DNA of 64,000 nucleotides. Source: Ilumatobacteraceae bacterium (GTDB taxonomy: Bacteria > Actinomycetota > Acidimicrobiia > Acidimicrobiales > Ilumatobacteraceae). Position 1 is the first letter of the stretch. The number at the start of each line of letters is the position of its first letter. Made by a program: the position numbers and the translations under genes. The DNA lies in NCBI GenBank assembly GCA_013213745.1, contig JABSQH010000091.1, forward strand, positions 1 to 64,000. Direction: 5' to 3'. Below, in pieces: positions 17,737 to 27,347 of this stretch. The notes beneath the pieces are model-generated. The model was not told where the DNA came from. It searched no databases and was given only the letters and a program-made list of their open reading frames with translations.

Positions 17737-17779
17737 GCGGTGAGTGAAGCGGCCCCCTGTCGGCCATCTCGCTCACCGC
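17737..17779. repeat. REP-like palindromic repeat, copy 1
   Basis: An imperfect palindrome starts GCGGTGAG and ends CTCACCGC around a GGCCCCCTGTCGGCC core. It lies 8 bp after the acyl-CoA dehydrogenase stop. In reverse complement it matches copy 3 closely. Confidence 0.6.
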
Positions 17780-17798
17780 GCAAGCCGGCACGACACCT

Positions 17799-17840
17799 CC
17801 GGTGACGGAACGGGCCCCCTGTGGGCCGGTTCGCTCACCG
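17799..17840. repeat. REP-like palindromic repeat, copy 2
   Basis: The same design as copy 1 (CCGGTGACGGAAC...GGTTCGCTCACCG around GGGCCCCCTGTGGGCC), 20 bp further on. It lies upstream of the dioxygenase start. Confidence 0.6.
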
Positions 17841-17899
17841 CAGCCCGATCACCACAGCCGGGTTCGCTCGGCGGTCGGTCCGTCGGGTACGAACAGGAG

Positions 17900-18790
17900 A
17901 TGGGGTCGAGCGATCACTTGTTGTCGACACGCCAGATGGCCGAGTTCGTCGCCAATGGCGTGCTGCGATTCGATGCGCTCGTACCCGGCGACATCAACGA
18001 ACGTGCCGTCGAGGAGATGGCCCGACTCAACGCCGAGCGACTCGCGCCCGAGGGGCTCCGGCCACCCCCGACTCGCACCCCCCTCGACTACTGCTACCCA
18101 CCGCCATCGGCAATCGGCGAGTACCTCCGACTACCCGAGGTGCGCGGCATCATCACGTCGCTGGTCGGCCCCGATCCCGTCTTCGATCACGACTGGACAC
18201 ACCACCTTCCTGCGGGATCGACGTACCTGCAGCCGCTGCACGTCGACGCGGTGACCGATTCGGTCGATCCGACGTTCGACATCCAGCTGTTCTGGTATCC
18301 GCGCGACGTCGCCGCTGGCGAAGGCGGCACGCGGTTCGTGCCGGGCACGCATCTCCACCGGGTGCGTTCGTCTGGGCTCGATCGATACCAACACATCGTG
18401 GGCGAAGAGCAGTTCGCCGGGCCTGCCGGCACGGTCGTGGTGTTCCATCACGGGTTGTGGCATGCCGGACAGCCCAATCCCGGTACGGGGGATCGATGGA
18501 TGCACAAGGTTCGACTCAACCCGACACGCCCGCAGGTTCGACGCTGGGACACGAGTGACCTCGACGAGCTGCACAATCCATCGTCGGATCACGTGTTCGC
18601 GCAGATGATGCCCGACAGCGTCGGACAGGTCCTGCGCACCTGGCACCCGTGGATGAGCGTGACCGAGTACCGCAACGAACAGATGCAGCGGGCCCGGCTG
18701 TGGCGGTATCTCAGCGGCGACGACCGCTACGACGTCGACTACTACCTGACCCGGCTCGAGTCGCGAGCAACGCTGGTCGCCGATGGCTGA
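17900..18790 (+). CDS. Phytanoyl-CoA dioxygenase-family Fe(II)/2-oxoglutarate oxygenase
   Basis: The 296-residue protein has the double-stranded beta-helix metal triad of this family: HVD in LQPLHVDAVTD and the distal His in FHHGLWHAGQPN, with the later basic HKVRLN segment able to bind 2-oxoglutarate. Such enzymes hydroxylate lipids or small molecules. The substrate is unknown. The start is uncertain: the ATG at 17900 directly follows AGGAG, too close for a normal ribosome site, and TTG codons follow at 17919. Its last codons overlap the next gene. Confidence 0.8.
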   Translation: MGSSDHLLSTRQMAEFVANGVLRFDALVPGDINERAVEEMARLNAERLAPEGLRPPPTRTPLDYCYPPPSAIGEYLRLPEVRGIITSLVGPDPVFDHDWTHHLPAGSTYLQPLHVDAVTDSVDPTFDIQLFWYPRDVAAGEGGTRFVPGTHLHRVRSSGLDRYQHIVGEEQFAGPAGTVVVFHHGLWHAGQPNPGTGDRWMHKVRLNPTRPQVRRWDTSDLDELHNPSSDHVFAQMMPDSVGQVLRTWHPWMSVTEYRNEQMQRARLWRYLSGDDRYDVDYYLTRLESRATLVADG

Positions 18791-19070
18791 CCAGACAGCC
18801 GAACGCCAACAGGTGCTGTATCTGTGGGCCAGTGGGTCGGCGCTCGACTCGCCGGTGATCGGCTGGGCGTTCCATGACGGCACCGACGGAGCGGGTCCGC
18901 AACTGCCGGACTCCTCGCCGCCCTATGCCACCGGCGTCGACGCACTGCGCGCCGGGTGGATGCTGCTGCAGTCGGCACAGCTCGTACCACCAAGTCCCGG
19001 CGAGGAACACGCCAACGCGTACCTCGAATACGAGTTCGTTATGGTGCGAACGTGCGTGACAATCGAGTGA
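18783..19070 (+). CDS. Small conserved-looking protein, function unknown
   Basis: The 95-residue protein begins 8 nt inside the dioxygenase gene, suggesting coupled translation. It has no membrane segment or known motif. Blocks such as LDSPVIGWAFHDG, ALRAGWMLLQSAQL and YLEYEFVMVR have protein-like composition and the codon bias of its neighbours, so it is likely real. Its position suggests a role linked to the dioxygenase, but none can be named. Confidence 0.6.
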   Translation: MADQTAERQQVLYLWASGSALDSPVIGWAFHDGTDGAGPQLPDSSPPYATGVDALRAGWMLLQSAQLVPPSPGEEHANAYLEYEFVMVRTCVTIE

Positions 19071-19083
19071 GTCGCAACTCTCT

Positions 19084-19126
19084 CCGGTGAGGGAACGGGC
19101 CCACAGGGGGCCGCTTCGCTCATCGG
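19084..19126. repeat. REP-like palindromic repeat, copy 3
   Basis: CCGGTGAGGGAAC...GCTTCGCTCATCGG around a GGGCCCACAGGGGGCC core, inverted relative to copies 1 and 2. It sits between two convergent genes, so it may also act as a terminator. Confidence 0.6.
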
Positions 19127-19135
19127 AGGGGAGTC

Positions 19136-19666
19136 TCAGCTGGGGCCTTGTTCGCGGAGGCGGTCGACTTCCTCCATGGCAGTGCGGAGCTCGCTGAGCC
19201 ACTCGTCGACGTTCTGGCCGACGAGGCGGACGCACCACGCCAGTGCGTCGGCGCGCGAGCGGGCAACGTTGGCGGCAACGAGGGTGTCGAGGACCATCCG
19301 CTCCGGCTGACGCAGCCGTGTCATCGCCGGTGCGGCGAGCTCGGTGAACATGTGCGTCGGTCCGTCGCCGACCGCCACACCCCACGCCACCTTGCGTTCG
19401 AAACGGTGTTCGGCCTCGCGGGCGACCGCCATCCGGCGGTCCCGGGTGTCTTCGCGAAACCCACCGACGCGACCATCGACCGCTTCGGCGCGGTCGACGT
19501 CGGACGCGTCGTCGGCGAGCTCGGGGAGCGGCAAGGTGAGCACCACCACGATCTCCTCGCGGTCGACGGTGATGCGCGGCGCTCCTGCGGCGGTCCACTC
19601 GTCGGGAAGTCGGCCGGCGAACCAGGCGGTGATCACCGACGATGTGCTGGTCGAGGTGGCACTCAT
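19136..19666 (-). CDS. Conserved actinobacterial protein of unknown function
   Basis: The 176-residue soluble protein is rich in charged residues. Its C-terminal half (RSRADALAWCVRLVGQN, then DEWLSELRTAMEEVDRLR) looks like a helix-turn-helix or ribbon-helix-helix-type segment followed by a coil, but this is only a resemblance. The ATG at 19666 is supported by a TAGAGT hexamer 7 nt upstream; an ATG two codons earlier would leave no room for that promoter. No function is assigned. Confidence 0.7.
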   Translation of the reverse strand: MSATSTSTSSVITAWFAGRLPDEWTAAGAPRITVDREEIVVVLTLPLPELADDASDVDRAEAVDGRVGGFREDTRDRRMAVAREAEHRFERKVAWGVAVGDGPTHMFTELAAPAMTRLRQPERMVLDTLVAANVARSRADALAWCVRLVGQNVDEWLSELRTAMEEVDRLREQGPS

Positions 19667-19673
19667 GCCCATA

Positions 19674-19679
19674 ACTCTA
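19674..19679 (-). promoter_or_regulatory. -10 element, leaderless promoter
   Basis: TAGAGT on the minus strand ends 7 nt before the ATG at 19666. Confidence 0.4.
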
Positions 19680-19738
19680 TTGCATTCTTACATCATTACA
19701 ACAGTAATCTGACCGGCAGCGGCGGCGACAATGGGGAC

Positions 19739-21430
<1,692 letters not shown>

Positions 21431-21464
21431 GCTCGCACATCTGCACCGCACCGCGCGGCGGCCA

Positions 21465-21470
21465 TAGGTT
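21465..21470 (+). promoter_or_regulatory. -10 element, leaderless promoter of the GH65 gene
   Basis: TAGGTT ends 6 nt before the ATG at 21477, favouring that ATG over the GTG one codon upstream. Confidence 0.4.
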
Positions 21471-21476
21471 GGCGTG

Positions 21477-23759
21477 ATGACCAGCGGATGGAGCATCGAG
21501 CAACACAGCTTCGACCCTGCACGGCAACGGGTGTGGGAGAGCCTGTTCAGTCTCGGCAACGGTCACTTCGGGGGGCGCGGCACGCACGAGGAGCGGTACT
21601 CGGGCGACTCGCTCCTCGGCAACTACCTGGCAGGCGTGTACTACCCCGACCCGACGCGGGTCGGCTGGTGGAAGAACGGCTACCCCGACTACTTCGCCAA
21701 GGTGCCCAACGCCGCCGACTGGACGCCGATCCGCATCGAACTCGACGGCCAGCAGCTCGACGTGGCGACGGCCACGCTCGACCAGTTCCACCGTCGTCTC
21801 GACATGCGCCGCGGCGTGCTCGAGCGGACCTTCCGCGCCCGACTCGGAGCGTGGACCGTCGAGGTCACCGCACGGCGATTCGTGTCGATCGTGCGCCGCC
21901 ACCTCGCAGTGCTGACCTACGACGTCGACGTGATCGACGCCCCGGCGAGCGGAACCCTCACCGTCGAATGCGCCGTCGACGGCAACGTCACCAACGAGGA
22001 CTCGAACTACGACGAGGGGTTCTGGGATCCAGTCGGGTCGACGATCGAGGGTCGACGTGGTGTCGTCACGTCGTCGACGAAGAAGACCCACTTCGTTGCC
22101 GCAACGGCGATGGACGTTCAGGTGAGCCGGGATGGTGAGCCGATCGCTGCGCCGACGTCGAGCACACATCGTGCTGCGTGGACGTCGTGTCGCGACGACA
22201 TTTCGATCGCGGCGGGGAGCCGCATCGTGGTGAGCAAGCTGGTCGCCAACGTGACCTCCCGTGACGTACCGGCCACACCACACGACGCAACAGCACTGAT
22301 CGCCGCGGCGTACAGCGAACTCGACATCGCCAGTGACATCGGCCTCGGCGAGTTGCGCGCCGAACACGAAGCCAGGTGGGAACAGATCTGGGACGATGCC
22401 GACGTCGTGATCGACGGTGATCCGGCGGTGCAAGAAGGTGTGCGATTCGCCATCTTCCAGCTGAATTCGACGTTCACGGGCGACGACCCCGAGTTGAACA
22501 TCGGTCCGAAGGGTTTCACCGGAGAGAAGTACGGCGGCGTCACCTATTGGGACACAGAGGCGTTCTGTTTGCCCTTCTATCTGGCCACGGCAGAACCCGA
22601 GGTGAGTCGCAACCTGTTGGTGTACCGCCGGCGCCACCTCGACCCGGCGATCGCCAACGCAAAAAAGCTCGGGTTCACGGGAGGCGCAGCGCTGTATCCG
22701 ATGGTGACGATCAACGGGGAAGAGTGTCACAACGAGTGGGAGATCACGTTCGAAGAGATCCACCGCAATGGCGCGATGGCATTCGCCATTTTCGACTACA
22801 TCCGCGCCACCGGAGACGAGCGCTACCTCGTCGAGGGCGGGCTCGAAGTCCTCGTGGCGATCGCCAGGTTCTGGGCGCAGCGCCTGACGTGGTCGACGCA
22901 GCGCAATGCCTATGTGCTGCTCGGGGTGACCGGCCCCAACGAGTACGAGAACAACGTCGACAACAACTGGTACACGGCGCTGATGGCGCAATGGACGCTG
23001 CGTTACGCGGCCGACGCCGTCGAGCGGGCCACCGCAATCGACGCCGACCGTGCCGGAGCGGTCTTGGCCACCTGGACCGTCGCCGAGTCGGAACCGGCCA
23101 CCTGGCGTGACATCGCCGAGCAGCAGTACTTGCCGATCGCCGGCAACGACGGTGTGTTCCTGCAACACACCAACTACCTCGACAAGGAGTTGCTGACCGT
23201 CGACGATCTCGACCCCGCCGAACGACCACTGAACCACCACTGGTCGTGGGACCGCATCCTGCGTTCGTGCTTCATCAAGCAAGCCGACGTGTTGCAGGGT
23301 CTGTGGGTGCTCGGCGATCGCTTCGACGACGACACCATCGCTCGCAACTTCGACTTCTACGAGCCGCGCACGGTGCACGAGTCGTCGCTGTCGCCGTCGA
23401 TCCACGCCGTGCTGGCCGCTCGACTCGGGCGCGTCGACAAGGCCCACGAGATGCTGCAACGATCGGCCCGCCTCGATCTCGACGACATCAACCACGACAC
23501 TGCCGATGGCTGCCACACCACGTCGATGGCCGGCACGTGGCTCGCTGCGGTGCAGGGCTTCGGCGGCATGCGAGTGATCGACGACACCCTGCACCTGCGA
23601 CCACAACTCGCTCCCGGGTGGAACCGGCTGGCCTTCTCGATCCGCTTTCGCGCACGGCGCCTACGCATCGAAGCACGGCCGGATGGCACAGACGTGACGT
23701 TGCGATCGGGAGCACCGTTGACGGTGGTCGTCGACGGGAATCCGCTGACGATCAGCTGA
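21477..23759 (+). CDS. Glycoside hydrolase family 65 phosphorylase (maltose/trehalose/kojibiose type)
   Basis: The 760-residue protein has the GH65 order: an N-terminal beta-sandwich (FSLGNGHFGGRGTHEE near residue 25), a linker, an (alpha/alpha)6 barrel and a C-terminal sandwich. The general acid Glu lies in VTGPNEYENNVDNNWYT near residue 487. Barrel motifs GVTYWDTEAFCLPFY and LYPMVTINGEECHNEWE are also present. Such enzymes phosphorolyse an alpha-glucosyl disaccharide to beta-glucose 1-phosphate and a sugar. No phosphoglucomutase or sugar transporter gene is adjacent, so the substrate cannot be inferred. Confidence 0.92.
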   Translation: MTSGWSIEQHSFDPARQRVWESLFSLGNGHFGGRGTHEERYSGDSLLGNYLAGVYYPDPTRVGWWKNGYPDYFAKVPNAADWTPIRIELDGQQLDVATATLDQFHRRLDMRRGVLERTFRARLGAWTVEVTARRFVSIVRRHLAVLTYDVDVIDAPASGTLTVECAVDGNVTNEDSNYDEGFWDPVGSTIEGRRGVVTSSTKKTHFVAATAMDVQVSRDGEPIAAPTSSTHRAAWTSCRDDISIAAGSRIVVSKLVANVTSRDVPATPHDATALIAAAYSELDIASDIGLGELRAEHEARWEQIWDDADVVIDGDPAVQEGVRFAIFQLNSTFTGDDPELNIGPKGFTGEKYGGVTYWDTEAFCLPFYLATAEPEVSRNLLVYRRRHLDPAIANAKKLGFTGGAALYPMVTINGEECHNEWEITFEEIHRNGAMAFAIFDYIRATGDERYLVEGGLEVLVAIARFWAQRLTWSTQRNAYVLLGVTGPNEYENNVDNNWYTALMAQWTLRYAADAVERATAIDADRAGAVLATWTVAESEPATWRDIAEQQYLPIAGNDGVFLQHTNYLDKELLTVDDLDPAERPLNHHWSWDRILRSCFIKQADVLQGLWVLGDRFDDDTIARNFDFYEPRTVHESSLSPSIHAVLAARLGRVDKAHEMLQRSARLDLDDINHDTADGCHTTSMAGTWLAAVQGFGGMRVIDDTLHLRPQLAPGWNRLAFSIRFRARRLRIEARPDGTDVTLRSGAPLTVVVDGNPLTIS

Positions 23760-23772
23760 GTCCTCACTCGAC

Positions 23773-23975
23773 GTGCCGACCGGACCACGCGGCGTCGACG
23801 CTGCGTGGTCGCTGATCTCGACGTCGCACGGGCCCAATGGCTCGCCGTCGACGCAACGATCGAGCTGCAACCGGGAGGAACGCCGCGCTGGTCACACGAC
23901 GACGGCTCGATCGTCGCCGGCGAGGTACTCGCGGTCACCCGCGTCGACAGCTCGTGTTCAGGCTCCCCGACCGGA
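23773..23975 (+). pseudogene. Possible SRPBCC (AHSA1-like) gene remnant
   Basis: Three reading frames used in turn give one SRPBCC-like sequence. The first has VDAAWSLIS, the second has QWLAVDATIELQPGGTPRW and DDGSIVAGEVLAVT, and the third has RRQLVFRLPDRIS. This follows the order of an activator-of-Hsp90-ATPase-like domain (vW..L, W..gvdaei.l.pGG, G.V..v.p.rrLvF). At least two frameshifts and loss of both ends would make it a decayed fragment. Recognition is by pattern only. Confidence 0.35.
23783..23810. terminator. Hairpin between convergent genes
   Basis: Perfect 8-bp arms GACCACGC/GCGTGGTC with a 12-nt loop lie 24 nt after the GH65 stop. There is no T-run. Confidence 0.35.
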
Positions 23976-26180
23976 TTAGCCAGCGTCACCGCCCGACAGC
24001 CATCCGCCGGGTCGCGCCGCATGGCCGAGACGCACGAGTGCGGGCTCGACCTCGTCGAGGTCGTGCCCGAGCTCGCAGAGCACGCCGGTCCAACCGACGA
24101 GCGACATGACCCGACGTCGATCGAGGTCGTCGGACGCGGCGGCAACGCAGTCGACCATCGCCGCTGTCGGGAACTCGATCGGCTGACGCGCTCCCGCTGT
24201 GGCCGCCCGGCGGAGCGTGTCACCGGCGCGCTCGAGGCGATCGGCATCATCCTCGACCAACTTCTTGACCGCACGACGCGCCGCTGGACAGATGGTCTCG
24301 GGACCTGGGATCGACGGGACCAGGCCAACGGTGAGTGCGCGAGACAACCACAGCGGTCGCAGCGCCGTGGTCCACGCACGGAGGTCGATCGGCTCGCCGT
24401 TCTCGGCCCGCGCGGCAACCAGCGCAGCCTCGGCCTCGCGTCGACGGACGGTGAGCTCTTCAGCTGCGGCAGATTGATCATCGACACCCTCGGGAAGCTC
24501 GCGAATCGCCTGTGCCGCGCCCTCGAACGCGGTCGCGACGGTTGCGGCCAGCATTCCTCGGGCACCGCGCGGCCACAACACGAAACTGAGTGCAACCGAT
24601 GCAGCCGCGCCGATCGCCACGTCGACGACACGCACGACACCGGTATCGATACCGGGATTGTCGAGCAGCATGAACAGCGACACGACCAGCACGGCGAACG
24701 AGGCCTGGCCGACGCCGACGCCGAAGCGGCCGGGTCCGTACCCGGAGACCGCGACTGCCATCACGAACACGACGGAGACAACGACGTCGTTGCCGTCGGC
24801 CACGGCGATCCACGCCGCACTGACAGCGAACCCGACACCGGTCCCGACGACGGCGGCGATCGCAGTCGAGGTCGTCGAGTGCGCATTGGAGCGGAGGATC
24901 AGCAACGTCGCGAGCACGATCCAGAAACCGTGTTCGACATCGAGGACCTCCGACAACAACACCGCGAACGCCAGCGCGGCACCGACGCGGACGGCGTTGA
25001 CCGTCACCACGCCACGCACTCGGATCTCGTCGGCGACCGTCGCCCACCCGCGCCCCAGCGACGCACCGAACCCGTCGACGGGCGCATCGACGAGCTCGGG
25101 TGCAGTCGACACGTCGGGGATGTCGTGCGGGTGATCCGAGACCGCCCGAGCAGCCTCGAACTCGATCCACACGATCAGATGCATCAACTCGAGCGGACCG
25201 ACCTGCGCACGCAACAACGACACGGCCTCGTCCGGACTGTCGACGGCGATGTCGCCGCGCAACACCTGTCGCGCCTGTGCCAGGTTTTCGTCGAGCGCCG
25301 GTAGCTCCTCAAAGGCCAACCGCGGATCGCGCTCGCCACGCAACACCGCACCTGCCCGGACGAGGGCGCGTTGAACCTCGCTGATCTGTTCATCGGTGAC
25401 CTGAGCAGTGTCGAGCCGGGTGATCAGTTTCACCGAATGTTCGAGGCGCTCGATCAGACGAAAGAGTGCGATCTCGCGCACCGTTGGGCCGAACGGCCGC
25501 AACGGCGACGACACCAGTGCCTGCACGGTCGTGACCTGCTCGCGCATCGCATCGACGACCTGTTCGTCGCCGGGCGTGTCGAGGCCAGCGACGAGGGCGT
25601 CGCTGAGGTCGGCGACCGCCAGCTCGATGTCGCGACGACGATTGATCGGCCACAACACCATCGCCGCGCCCGACGCCGCCAGCGCACCGAGCGACCACCC
25701 CACGACGCGATCGACCAACCCCGCGTCGGAGAGCGGTTCGAGCACCGACAACGAGTACGCCAGCGCGACCCCGGGCACATGAAGCGGGAGATAGCCGCCA
25801 AGCGACGAGGCGACGGTGATACCGAACCCAACGACGAACATCCCGACGACGGCGAGCACCGCAGAGCCCGACAGGACGCCACCGAGCAGCGCAGCGAGCG
25901 ATCCAAGCACGAGAAACGTCGCGTAGGCAGACGCCCGCGCCCGCGGTGGGCCCGCATAATCGGCGAACACCAGGCCGACGAACGATGCGAACACGGCGTA
26001 CATCGCGATCGTCGTGTTGTCGATCACGTTCAAGCCGACGAGGAGCACCACGGGCACGACCAGAGTCGCTCGACCGGCGCGGCGCAGAGCGATGTAGTCG
26101 GGGGCGTCCGCCGCGAAGAGGCGAGGCACGTCAGCGACGGTAGCCGTTTCCAATTCACAGAGTCCGCTGTGGTTCCGCAC
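23976..26180 (-). CDS. FUSC/aromatic-acid-exporter-like membrane protein
   Basis: The 734-residue protein is built as two halves, each with about five to six hydrophobic helices followed by a soluble helical segment. The first half begins ATLVVPVVLLVGLNVIDNTT; the second begins VNAVRVGAALAFAVLLSEVL and contains HGFWIVLATLLILRSN, a hallmark of FUSC/ArAE/YccS-like exporters. It would export aromatic acids or amphipathic compounds across the inner membrane. The GTG at 26180 gives the longest form; a GTG at codon 18 (26129) is also plausible. Confidence 0.82.
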   Translation of the reverse strand: MRNHSGLCELETATVADVPRLFAADAPDYIALRRAGRATLVVPVVLLVGLNVIDNTTIAMYAVFASFVGLVFADYAGPPRARASAYATFLVLGSLAALLGGVLSGSAVLAVVGMFVVGFGITVASSLGGYLPLHVPGVALAYSLSVLEPLSDAGLVDRVVGWSLGALAASGAAMVLWPINRRRDIELAVADLSDALVAGLDTPGDEQVVDAMREQVTTVQALVSSPLRPFGPTVREIALFRLIERLEHSVKLITRLDTAQVTDEQISEVQRALVRAGAVLRGERDPRLAFEELPALDENLAQARQVLRGDIAVDSPDEAVSLLRAQVGPLELMHLIVWIEFEAARAVSDHPHDIPDVSTAPELVDAPVDGFGASLGRGWATVADEIRVRGVVTVNAVRVGAALAFAVLLSEVLDVEHGFWIVLATLLILRSNAHSTTSTAIAAVVGTGVGFAVSAAWIAVADGNDVVVSVVFVMAVAVSGYGPGRFGVGVGQASFAVLVVSLFMLLDNPGIDTGVVRVVDVAIGAAASVALSFVLWPRGARGMLAATVATAFEGAAQAIRELPEGVDDQSAAAEELTVRRREAEAALVAARAENGEPIDLRAWTTALRPLWLSRALTVGLVPSIPGPETICPAARRAVKKLVEDDADRLERAGDTLRRAATAGARQPIEFPTAAMVDCVAAASDDLDRRRVMSLVGWTGVLCELGHDLDEVEPALVRLGHAARPGGWLSGGDAG

Positions 26181-26203
26181 AGGACGCGTTCATATGGAAA
26201 CGG
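26144..26203. promoter_or_regulatory. Inverted repeat across the FUSC gene start
   Basis: Arms CCGTTTCCA (26144-26152) and TGGAAACGG (26195-26203) are perfect 9-mers separated by 42 bp, spanning the FUSC start codon. A related TTCCAAT word follows the second arm. This could be a paired operator site. Confidence 0.35.
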
Positions 26204-26263
26204 TCAAAATTCCAATCACCAAATGCCGGTGCGTCCCACGCATCGGCTCGGGCGGGGCCCGGT

Positions 26264-26294
26264 GGCCCGGAGGCGTAGCGGACGTCTCCGGGCC
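26264..26294. repeat. GC-rich hairpin upstream of the lysophospholipase-like gene
   Basis: Perfect 9-bp arms GGCCCGGAG/CTCCGGGCC flank a 13-nt loop in the divergent spacer. It could be an attenuator, a stray terminator or an operator. Confidence 0.3.
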
Positions 26295-26377
26295 GTGCCC
26301 GCGTTGGGGCGTCTCGTGCGATCGCCCACTACCGTCGACACAGCGACCGATGCGGTCGACGACGAGAGGGGTCGCAC

Positions 26378-27301
26378 ATGGAACAGATCACGTTCGCAGG
26401 TGGCGACGGCCAGCAGCTGGCCGGGTATCGCTGGTTGCCGGCTGGTGAGGCAAAGGCCGCCGCGCAGATCGCCCACGGCGCGGCCGAGCACGCCAAGCGG
26501 TACGACCGGGTGGCCACTCGACTGGCCGCGCAGGGGTACGCGGTGTATGCCTCGGATCACCGCGCCCACGGCCGCACCGCCGACGAGTTCGGGACCTTTG
26601 GTGTCGCCCGTCCTGGCGGATGGCAGGCGATCATCGACGATCAGCACCACCTCAGTGAACGAATCCGGGCCGACGTCCCGGGCGTGCCGCTCTTCCTGAT
26701 CGGCCACAGCATGGGGTCGTTCATCGCACAGGCGTATGCCCAGCGGTGGGGCGATGAACTGGCCGGTCTGGTGTTGTCGGGAACGTCAGGTGGCCTCGGA
26801 CTCGACGACGCCACGTTGGGCATGATCCGCGGTCTCGGTGAGGGAGACCAGGCTGATGCGCCGTCGGAGGTGTTCGCCGCGATGTTCGCTGGGTTCAACG
26901 TCCCCTTCGCCAGCGACGACGCCACCGGGTTCGAGTGGCTGAGCCGTGACGGAGACGAAGTTGCCACCTACGTGGCCGATGACTGGAGCGGCTTCCCGCT
27001 GTCGAACGGCTACGTGGCCGACATGCTCGATGGCGTGAGCGCGATGTGGACCGATGAGGCGGAGGCCTCGATCCCACGTGGATTGTCCGTCTATGTGTTC
27101 GGCGGCGCGGAGGATCCGGTGGGCGGCGAGAACGCGGAGTCGGTACGCGAGCTCGTCGAGCGCTGGACAGCTGCCGGCATCGACGACGTGACGTTGCGGC
27201 TCTACGACGGTGCTCGCCACGAGACACTCAACGAGACCAACCGCGACGAGGTCGAGGCCGATCTCGTCGCGTGGCTCGACGGCGCGCTCGCTGCGCGCTG
27301 A
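26378..27301 (+). CDS. Alpha/beta hydrolase, monoacylglycerol lipase-like
   Basis: The 307-residue serine hydrolase has the nucleophile elbow GHSMGS near residue 110, oxyanion motif HGAAEHAKRY near residue 33, SDHRAHGRT typical of monoglyceride lipase/lysophospholipase proteins, an acid in VFGGAEDPVGG and the catalytic His in YDGARHETLNE. There is no signal peptide, so it should be cytosolic. An AGAGGGG ribosome site lies 7 nt before the ATG. The substrate is probably an acylglycerol or similar ester. Confidence 0.88.
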   Translation: MEQITFAGGDGQQLAGYRWLPAGEAKAAAQIAHGAAEHAKRYDRVATRLAAQGYAVYASDHRAHGRTADEFGTFGVARPGGWQAIIDDQHHLSERIRADVPGVPLFLIGHSMGSFIAQAYAQRWGDELAGLVLSGTSGGLGLDDATLGMIRGLGEGDQADAPSEVFAAMFAGFNVPFASDDATGFEWLSRDGDEVATYVADDWSGFPLSNGYVADMLDGVSAMWTDEAEASIPRGLSVYVFGGAEDPVGGENAESVRELVERWTAAGIDDVTLRLYDGARHETLNETNRDEVEADLVAWLDGALAAR

Positions 27302-27347
27302 ACCATCCGCGAGTCATCGCGATCAAGCGTCGACCAGACCGACCTCG

